Of a DNA stretch of 11,542 nt, positions 6,323 to 11,542 are shown piece by piece. The translations under genes and the position numbers were made by a program. The notes under the pieces are model-generated. The model was not told the DNA's origin, did no database searches, and was given only the letters and a program-made list of their open reading frames with translations. Origin of the DNA: DATGEO01 sp035310015 (GTDB taxonomy: Bacteria > Chloroflexota > Dormibacteria > Dormibacterales > Dormibacteraceae); the NCBI GenBank assembly GCA_035310015.1, contig DATGEO010000136.1, positions 1 through 11,542 of the forward strand. The letters are read 5' to 3'. Numbering within the stretch: position 1 is the stretch's first letter; each line of letters opens with the position of its first letter.

Positions 6323-7099
6323 ATGCTGCACATCGGCACGTCCGGGTGGCAGTACCGGCACTGGCGCGAGACCTTCTACCCCCGCAAGCTCGCGCAGCGC
6401 GCGTGGCTCGAGTACTACGCGGAGCGCTTCCACACCGCCGAGGTGAACAGCACCTTCTACAACCTGCCGCCCGCATCGGTGTTCGAGCAGTGGGCCGCAC
6501 GGACGCCGTCGGATTTCGTGTTCGCGCTGAAGATGAGCCGCTTCCTCACCCACCTGCGCCGCCTGCGCAACCCCGAGCAGCCCGTCGAGCTCTTCCTCGA
6601 GCGGGCGCGCGAGCTCGGCGCCAAGCGTGGCCCGACGCTGCTCCAGCTGCCGCCGAGCCTGAAGGCGGACGCCGGCCTGCTCGACGCGGCGCTGGCTGCG
6701 TTCCCGCCCGGCGAGCGCATCGCGGTCGAGCTCCGCCATCCGTCGTGGTTCGTGCCCGACGTGCGCTCGGTGCTCGAGCGCCGCGGGGCGCCCCTGTGCC
6801 TTGCGGACCGAGGCGGCATCCGCTCGCCCGAGTGGGCGACCGCGGGCTGGGGCTACGTGCGCTTTCACATGGGCCGCGCCCATCCGCCTTCCTGCTACGG
6901 ACCGGCGGCCCTCGAGACGTGGGCGGAGCGCATCGCCCGGGTGTGGCCGGGGCCGGCAGACGTCTTCGTGTACTTCAACAACGACGCCTTCGCCTGCGCC
7001 ATCCGCGACGCGATCGTCATGGCGCGGATCTGCGCCGGCCACGGGCTGAACACGACTCGCGTGCCGCCTGCCGGCGACGTGGCGCTCGGCGCTGCATGA
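6323..7099 (+). CDS. DUF72 (YecE-like) family protein
   Basis: This is a 258-residue soluble protein of the DUF72 family, a TIM-barrel-like fold of unestablished biochemical role. Landmarks seen are the N-terminal IGTSGWQYRHW (4-14), EVNSTFYNLP (40-49), FALKMSRFLTH (67-77), LLQLPPSLK (106-114), AVELRHPSW (134-142), YVRFHMGR (178-185) and VYFNNDAFACAIRDA (216-230). These span the whole domain, and the length suits the family. ATG 6323 is preferred over GTG 6320 because the IGTSGW strand normally follows the start directly and because G6320 closes the hairpin, but the two differ by one residue. There is no nearby Shine-Dalgarno, and the permease stop is 16 nt upstream, so it may be read through from the transporter operon. 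The function cannot be given from sequence. Confidence 0.9.
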   Translation: MLHIGTSGWQYRHWRETFYPRKLAQRAWLEYYAERFHTAEVNSTFYNLPPASVFEQWAARTPSDFVFALKMSRFLTHLRRLRNPEQPVELFLERARELGAKRGPTLLQLPPSLKADAGLLDAALAAFPPGERIAVELRHPSWFVPDVRSVLERRGAPLCLADRGGIRSPEWATAGWGYVRFHMGRAHPPSCYGPAALETWAERIARVWPGPADVFVYFNNDAFACAIRDAIVMARICAGHGLNTTRVPPAGDVALGAA

Positions 7100-7110
7100 G
7101 CGGGCCAAGC

Positions 7111-7116
7111 TATCTT
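7111..7116 (+). promoter_or_regulatory. Candidate -10 element for the leaderless carboxypeptidase gene
   Basis: TATCTT fits TANNNT and is 7 nt before ATG 7124, so the transcript would begin at or within about 1 nt of the start codon. No Shine-Dalgarno is present and no -35 is evident. It lies in the 24-bp gap after the DUF72 gene. Confidence 0.5.
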
Positions 7117-7123
7117 CAAGCGG

Positions 7124-8326
7124 ATGCGGTGGCGGGTTCTGCTCGCCGTCGTCCTGTTGGGCGCGGCGCTACTGGGCTGGAACTACCTCCGGCCCGTGCC
7201 CTTGGTCTCGGCATCGAGCGGGCTGCCGGTGCAGACCATCATCGAAGGCACGGCACCCGCCCTGCCGTGGCCGGGCACAGGCTCCGGCGCCGTCGGAGTG
7301 TCGGGGCTCGGGCCGATCGCGACCTCAGGCGATGTGCAGCCATCGCCGGCCGCCAGCGTGGCCAAGATCATGACCGCGCTCGTGGTCCTTGCCGACAAGC
7401 CGCTCACACCGCCGGCCTCCGGGCCGTACATCACCCTCACTGACGAGGACTTCCAGAGCTACCAGGCCGACCTGGCGCAGAAACAGTCCGTGGTCCCCGT
7501 CCAGGCCGGCGAGCAGCTGACCGAGCTGCAGGCTCTCGAGGCGATGCTCATCCCTTCGGGCAACAACATCGCGGAGACGCTCGCGCGCTGGGACGCGGGC
7601 TCGGTGCCCGCGTTCGTCGCCAAGATGAACAAGCGCGCCTCGGCCCTCGGCCTGGCCAGGACGAAGTTCGCCGATCCCGCGGGCGCATCGCCCGACACGA
7701 CCAGCGTCCCCGCCGACCTCATGGTCATGGGCATGGCCGCGATGAAGCTGCCGGCCATCGCCGCGGTCGTGAAGATGCCGCAGGCATCGCTGCCGGTCGC
7801 GGGCACCGTTTACAACGTCGACGCGGCCCTCGGCAAGGACGGCATCATCGGAATCAAGACGGGCTCGGGCTTCAACGTCGGCGCGAACTTTCTGTTCGCC
7901 GCGGCGCTGACCATCTCCAACCACGTCATCACGATCTACGGCTGCGTCATGGGCCAGCCGACGCTCGACGCCGCGTTCTCCGCCGCCCGGGCGCTGGTGA
8001 GGGCGATGCAGCCCGCGCTGACCGTCAAGCAGATCCTCGCCCGCAACCAGGCGGTGGGCGCGTACGACACGGCCTGGGGCGATCACTCGGACGTGCTGTC
8101 CACCGTCGACGTGGCGCTGGTGGAGTGGCCGGGGATGGTGCTGCGCCAGCAGCTCGAGGCCCGCACCCTGTCCGTCGACCATCCGATCTCGCCCGGCACC
8201 AGCGTCGGCTTCCTGCACGTGGTGCTCGGCGACTACAGGCTCGACGTGCCGCTCGCGACCGCAAGCGAGCTGTACCCGGCGGGGAAGATCTGGCGGGTCA
8301 CCCGCCTGCCGGGCCAGAACTCCTAG
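7124..8326 (+). CDS. D-alanyl-D-alanine carboxypeptidase-like penicillin-binding protein (peptidase S11 type)
   Basis: Enzymes of this family trim the terminal D-Ala from peptidoglycan stem peptides outside the membrane. The 400-residue protein begins with MRWR and a hydrophobic stretch (5-20), which acts as a signal peptide or membrane anchor. All three active-site motifs are visible: SxxK as SVAK (Ser78-Lys81), SxN as SGN (145-147) within LIPSGNNIAETLA, and KTG (245-247) in GIIGIKTGSGF. The segment KFADPAGASPDTTSVPADL (181-199) matches the usual family loop. The C-terminal ~110 residues (after about 290) are probably the beta-rich domain that follows the catalytic domain. ATG 7124 has a leaderless-type -10 box. 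The gene is convergent with the GH25-like secreted protein and the two stops overlap. The family is secure; carboxypeptidase as opposed to endopeptidase activity is inferred. Confidence 0.92.
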   Translation: MRWRVLLAVVLLGAALLGWNYLRPVPLVSASSGLPVQTIIEGTAPALPWPGTGSGAVGVSGLGPIATSGDVQPSPAASVAKIMTALVVLADKPLTPPASGPYITLTDEDFQSYQADLAQKQSVVPVQAGEQLTELQALEAMLIPSGNNIAETLARWDAGSVPAFVAKMNKRASALGLARTKFADPAGASPDTTSVPADLMVMGMAAMKLPAIAAVVKMPQASLPVAGTVYNVDAALGKDGIIGIKTGSGFNVGANFLFAAALTISNHVITIYGCVMGQPTLDAAFSAARALVRAMQPALTVKQILARNQAVGAYDTAWGDHSDVLSTVDVALVEWPGMVLRQQLEARTLSVDHPISPGTSVGFLHVVLGDYRLDVPLATASELYPAGKIWRVTRLPGQNS

Positions 8327-9042
8327 CAGGCCGAGTCGTGGTCGAGGTGGTTGTACACGTGCTGGCCTAGCCAGACCGGCATTTGCGTGAGCGGTGAGAA
8401 GGGGTCGAAGCACGAGCCCGCCGCGTTCCACTCCGCGCTCAGGTTGCCGGGGGCCGCGAGCGTGCCGGTGATGATGAACCACATCGCCTCCGACGAGTAG
8501 ATGCCGACCGGCAGGCCCGTCTGGGTCAGCCGCGTGACCATGCCCTGCAGCGTGAAGCGATTGAGCGCTCGGTCGTCCGACCACTTGTTGAGGATCTCCA
8601 CGTCCAGCCACCACATCGAGATGCTCGACGCTCCTAGCCCGTAGGCGTAGTTGACCGAGGTCTCGGCCTCGCTGCAGCCGATCGCCCAGGCCGTCCGCTC
8701 ATCGTCCGTGCCCGCCACGGATCCCGCCAAGTTGCGGCAGTTCGACGTGACGAGGTAGCGGTACCAGTCCTCGTAGCCGGTGTTGAGATAAAGGGACGGA
8801 GGAGCCGAGCGCGGCGCGTCCAGGTACTGCTCCTGCAGGCAGATGTTGCCGCTGAACGGAGCGCCACCGTTGACACCGAGGATGGCGAACGTTCCGACCG
8901 ACGGCGGCTTGTCTCCGCACTGCGGCCATGAGATGTCGTAGCCCTGCGAGCCGGTGGTGTACGGATCTCCATCGGCGCGAGCCGGCACCGGCGCCATCAG
9001 CACCAGCACGAGAACGGCCCCGAATGCGCAAGCAGCGCGCAT
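8323..9042 (-). CDS. Secreted GH25/DUF1906-like (YDISWPQC-type) protein, possible cell-wall glycosidase
   Basis: The 239-residue product starts with a clear signal peptide (MRAACAFGAVLVLVLMAPVPARA, cleavage likely after Ala23). The mature part opens with GYDISWPQCG (34-43) and has TFAILGVNGG (51-60), LYLNTGY (84-90), MWWLDVE (143-149), VGIYSS (179-184) and a C-terminal DHDSAC. This is the pattern of secreted TIM-barrel-like proteins related to GH25 lysozymes, seen mainly in high-GC Gram-positives; Asp147 and Glu149 of LDVE resemble the GH25 acidic pair. Six cysteines (42, 68, 102, 123, 211, 239) in the mature part suggest three disulfides. ATG 9042 is chosen over in-frame GTG 9051 because it gives a compact signal peptide and has a G-rich GGGGGTG about 6 nt upstream. 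Activity on peptidoglycan is inferred, not shown. Confidence 0.82.
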   Translation of the reverse strand: MRAACAFGAVLVLVLMAPVPARADGDPYTTGSQGYDISWPQCGDKPPSVGTFAILGVNGGAPFSGNICLQEQYLDAPRSAPPSLYLNTGYEDWYRYLVTSNCRNLAGSVAGTDDERTAWAIGCSEAETSVNYAYGLGASSISMWWLDVEILNKWSDDRALNRFTLQGMVTRLTQTGLPVGIYSSEAMWFIITGTLAAPGNLSAEWNAAGSCFDPFSPLTQMPVWLGQHVYNHLDHDSAC

Positions 9043-9085
9043 GCAAAGCACCCCCGGAAGGATTTCCCCCCGGTACTAGACGTTA
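9043..9085 (-). promoter_or_regulatory. Intergenic leader and tentative promoter of the GH25-like gene
   Basis: This is the largest gap in the window. Read on the minus strand, TAACGT (9080-9085), overlapping the stop codon of the upstream aldolase gene, could be a -10 box giving a leader of about 30 nt with a G-rich ribosome-binding stretch before ATG 9042. The leader also holds GGAA-ATCC-TTCC, a weak hairpin. Unlike the other first genes here it would not be leaderless. Read-through from the aldolase gene is equally possible. Confidence 0.25.
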
Positions 9086-10000
9086 CGAAAGCCGCGGCGC
9101 TGTTGGCAACAGCCCCCATGCGGCGAGCCGGTCGGCCAGACCCTCCTTCGTGCGCGCGTCGAGAGGCGCCACGGGCCGCGCCGGCCACGCCGAGCAGATG
9201 CCCTGCACCTCGAGCGCGGCCTTGATCGCGGCCGGGAACACACCGCCGCGCAGCCGCATGATCAGGTCGATCAGCTCGTCCTGGTGCTCGCGAGCCGCGA
9301 GCCAGTCGCCGCGCGCCACGTCCGCGTAGATGCGGACGACCCAACCCGGGGCGACGTTCGCGGCGCCGCAGATCGTGCCTGCGCCGCCCATCGCCAGCGA
9401 GGCGACGAGCATCGTGTCGCTGCCGGTGAAGATGCGGAAACGCGGCACGTCGCGGGTCGTGCCGCAGACGCGCTCGAAGTACTCGTAGTCGCGGCTCGAG
9501 TCCTTGATGCCCTTGATCGAGCCCTCGCGCGCCAGCGCGGCCACCGTCTCCGGCTCGGACACGATCTTCGTGTACTGCGGGATGTTGTAGAGGAAGATCG
9601 GGACCGGGCTGCTCTCCGCCAGCTTGCGGTAGAAGGCGAGCACCGTCGCCTGGTCGGCGAGGTAGTAGAAGGGAGGCGCGACCAGCGCCGCGTCCGCGCC
9701 GAGCGCCGCGATCGCCTCGACCTCCGCCCGGGCTCCGGCCAGGCTGGTCTGCACGACGCCGCAGATGACGGGCACCCGGCCGCCGGCCGCGGCGATCACA
9801 GCCCTGAGCATCGTGCGTCGCGCTCGCTCGTCGAGCGAGGCGCCTTCGCCCGTCGAGCCGAGGGGGGAGAGGCCGGTGACGCCCGCCGCCATCACGTGCT
9901 CGACCAGGCGTCCGACCGCGGGCTCGTCGACCACGCCCTCTTCGGTCAGGGGCGTGACCAGCGCCGGCACGACCCCGGTCAGCGCGCCGACGTCGTGCAT
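9083..10000 (-). CDS. DapA-superfamily (class I pyruvate-dependent) aldolase/lyase, probably not DapA itself
   Basis: The 305-residue protein is a full-length member of the DHDPS/N-acetylneuraminate lyase family, TIM-barrel enzymes that form a Schiff base between pyruvate (or a 2-keto acid) and lysine. Seen are GVVPALVTPL (9-18), the GSTGEGASL motif (48-56), VAPPFYYL (107-114), FLYNIPQYT (136-144) with catalytic Tyr138, and IKGIKDSS (162-169) with Schiff-base Lys166. In true dihydrodipicolinate synthase the segment after the tyrosine reads YNVPxRT, and its arginine binds the aldehyde substrate; here it is YNIPQYT, so that arginine is missing. This favours another activity, such as a 2-keto-3-deoxy sugar-acid aldolase or dehydratase. 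Divergence from a FAH-family gene through an 18-bp shared promoter supports a catabolic 2-keto-acid role. ATG 10000 has no Shine-Dalgarno and a -10 box 6 nt upstream. Confidence 0.88.
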   Translation of the reverse strand: MHDVGALTGVVPALVTPLTEEGVVDEPAVGRLVEHVMAAGVTGLSPLGSTGEGASLDERARRTMLRAVIAAAGGRVPVICGVVQTSLAGARAEVEAIAALGADAALVAPPFYYLADQATVLAFYRKLAESSPVPIFLYNIPQYTKIVSEPETVAALAREGSIKGIKDSSRDYEYFERVCGTTRDVPRFRIFTGSDTMLVASLAMGGAGTICGAANVAPGWVVRIYADVARGDWLAAREHQDELIDLIMRLRGGVFPAAIKAALEVQGICSAWPARPVAPLDARTKEGLADRLAAWGLLPTAPRLS

Positions 10001-10005
10001 GGCAT

Positions 10006-10012
10006 TAGGCTA
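10006..10012. promoter_or_regulatory. Symmetric, shared -10 element for two divergent leaderless genes
   Basis: TAGGCTA on + reads TAGCCTA on -. The + hexamer TAGGCT (10006-10011) is 7 nt from ATG 10019 and the - hexamer TAGCCT (10012-10007) is 6 nt from the ATG at 10000. Both match TANNNT and would put transcript starts at about 10018 on + and 10000 on -. The box lies within the palindrome GGCTAGCC (10008-10015) and nearly fills the 18-bp gap between the start codons. There is no Shine-Dalgarno on either side. Confidence 0.6.
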
Positions 10013-10018
10013 GCCCGC

Positions 10019-10879
10019 ATGCGGCTTTTGATGTTCGAGGTCGACGGCGAGCGCCGGCTGGGCGCGCTGCGGCCGCCGTCGCCGAACGAGGTCGTGGACC
10101 TGGCGCCTGTCGCGCATGACGTGCTCGCGCTGATCGACGCCGGCGAGGAGGGCCTCGATCAGGCGCGCCGCCTGGTGGCCGATCCGGCATCGCCCGCGCA
10201 TTCGCTTCCCGACCTGCGGCTGCTCGCGCCTCTCGACCCGCCGCGCGGCAACATCATCGCCATCGGCCGCAACTACCAGAAGCACGCCGACGAAACGGCG
10301 CGGGGTCGCCCGTCCGAGCCGCCGACGGTTTTCACGAAGGCGATCACCGCAGTGACAGGCCCTTACGACGACATCGCCATCGACCCGGCGATCAGCGACA
10401 AGATCGACTGGGAGGTCGAGCTCGGGGTCGTCATCGGCCGGCGGGGCGTGAACATCTCGCGCCCGCACGCGATGTCCCACGTGTTCGGCTATCTCGCGCT
10501 CAACGACGTGAGCGCGCGCGACATCCAGAACGGATGGGGAGGCCAGTACTTCAAAGGCAAGAGCCTCGATCGCACGTGCCCGATCGGGCCATGGGTGGTG
10601 ACCGCCGACGAGGTCGCCGATCCTCAGCGGCTTGGGCTGAAGCTCATGGTCAGCGGCGTCGTCAAGCAGGAAGGCAACACGCGCGACATGATCTATCCGG
10701 TCGATGCGCTCATCGAGTGGGTGTCGAAGGGGATGACGCTGCTGCCGGGCGCGGTGATCGCGACGGGCACGCCCGACGGGGTCGGGGTTGCGCGCACGCC
10801 GCCGGAGTTCCTGAAGCCGGGGGACGTCATGGAGACGGCGGTCGAGGGAATCGGGGTGCTCAGGAACCGGATCGTCTGA
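10019..10879 (+). CDS. Fumarylacetoacetate hydrolase (FAH)-family protein
   Basis: The 286-residue enzyme belongs to the FAH superfamily of metal-dependent hydrolases, decarboxylases and hydratases acting on diketo or 2-keto acids. A variable N-terminal part (1-75) is followed by the FAH core: NIIAIGRNYQKHADE (78-92), VFTKAITAVTG (104-114), DWEVELGVVIG (130-140) with probable metal ligands Glu132 and Glu134, LNDVSARDIQ (161-170) with Asp163, KGKSLDRTCPIGPWVV (179-194), and IATGTPDGVGV (247-257). The length is typical of the bacterial FahD2/2-hydroxyhepta-2,4-diene-1,7-dioate isomerase-like group. ATG 10019 is preferred; it is served by the shared -10 box, and an in-frame reading far upstream is antisense to the aldolase gene. 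It ends 3 nt from the stop of a convergent transporter gene. The exact substrate cannot be read; pairing with a pyruvate-type aldolase suggests sugar-acid or aromatic-acid breakdown. Confidence 0.9.
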   Translation: MRLLMFEVDGERRLGALRPPSPNEVVDLAPVAHDVLALIDAGEEGLDQARRLVADPASPAHSLPDLRLLAPLDPPRGNIIAIGRNYQKHADETARGRPSEPPTVFTKAITAVTGPYDDIAIDPAISDKIDWEVELGVVIGRRGVNISRPHAMSHVFGYLALNDVSARDIQNGWGGQYFKGKSLDRTCPIGPWVVTADEVADPQRLGLKLMVSGVVKQEGNTRDMIYPVDALIEWVSKGMTLLPGAVIATGTPDGVGVARTPPEFLKPGDVMETAVEGIGVLRNRIV

Positions 10880-10882
10880 GGG

Positions 10883-11542
<660 letters not shown>

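Noticed and set aside
9284..10018. 245-residue N-terminal extension of the FAH protein
   Set aside because: It is antisense to the aldolase gene, which has full catalytic motifs. The FAH family N-terminus fits ATG 10019.

Overview
The window is a compact, very GC-rich stretch of bacterial chromosome (roughly 70% G+C by eye, not counted). It has almost no non-coding DNA: the longest gap is about 40 bp. Gene content and style suggest a high-GC Gram-positive-like lineage, either Actinomycetota or a neighbour such as Chloroflexota or Dormibacterota. The pointers are a secreted protein of the YDISWPQC type, a BadF-type amino-sugar kinase, a class II (SIS-type) glucosamine-6-phosphate deaminase, and several genes that look leaderless, with a TANNNT box 6-8 nt before the ATG and no Shine-Dalgarno. 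The taxon is an inference, not a reading.

Region 1 (1-3945, + strand) is an amino-sugar and cell-wall recycling operon. The tail of an unidentified gene is followed by murQ (MurNAc-6-P etherase), nagA (GlcNAc-6-P deacetylase), an SIS-domain GlcN-6-P deaminase (NagB-II type) and a BadF-family GlcNAc/MurNAc kinase. Every junction overlaps by 4-7 nt. Together these would phosphorylate GlcNAc (and perhaps MurNAc), strip lactate from MurNAc-6-P, deacetylate, and deaminate to fructose-6-P. The kinase has no ATG, GTG or TTG at a sensible place and seems to start with CTG.

Region 2 (3950-6306, + strand) is a sulfur-assimilation unit: a [4Fe-4S] APS reductase-type CysH, then the ATPase and permease of a sulfonate/taurine/nitrate-type ABC importer, with no binding-protein gene beside them. 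Region 3 (6285-9042) holds a DUF72 protein, a D-Ala-D-Ala carboxypeptidase-like penicillin-binding protein on +, and, convergent with it and sharing a CTAG stop overlap, a secreted GH25-like protein on -.

Region 4 (9083-10879) is a divergent pair: a DapA-superfamily pyruvate aldolase/lyase on - and a fumarylacetoacetate hydrolase-family enzyme on +. Their start codons are separated by only 18 bp, in which a single symmetric TAGGCTA box gives a well-placed -10 element in both directions. Region 5 (10883-11542, - strand) is the C-terminal two thirds of a UgpC/MalK-type sugar ABC transporter ATPase that runs off the window.

The gene functions are mostly ordinary. The parts most worth a second look are the shared symmetric leaderless promoter, the recurring leaderless -10 pattern, the CTG-start kinase in a murQ operon, and a possible hairpin-bridged ribosome binding site before the DUF72 gene. 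I saw no CRISPR array, tRNA, rRNA, insertion sequence, phage gene or attachment site.
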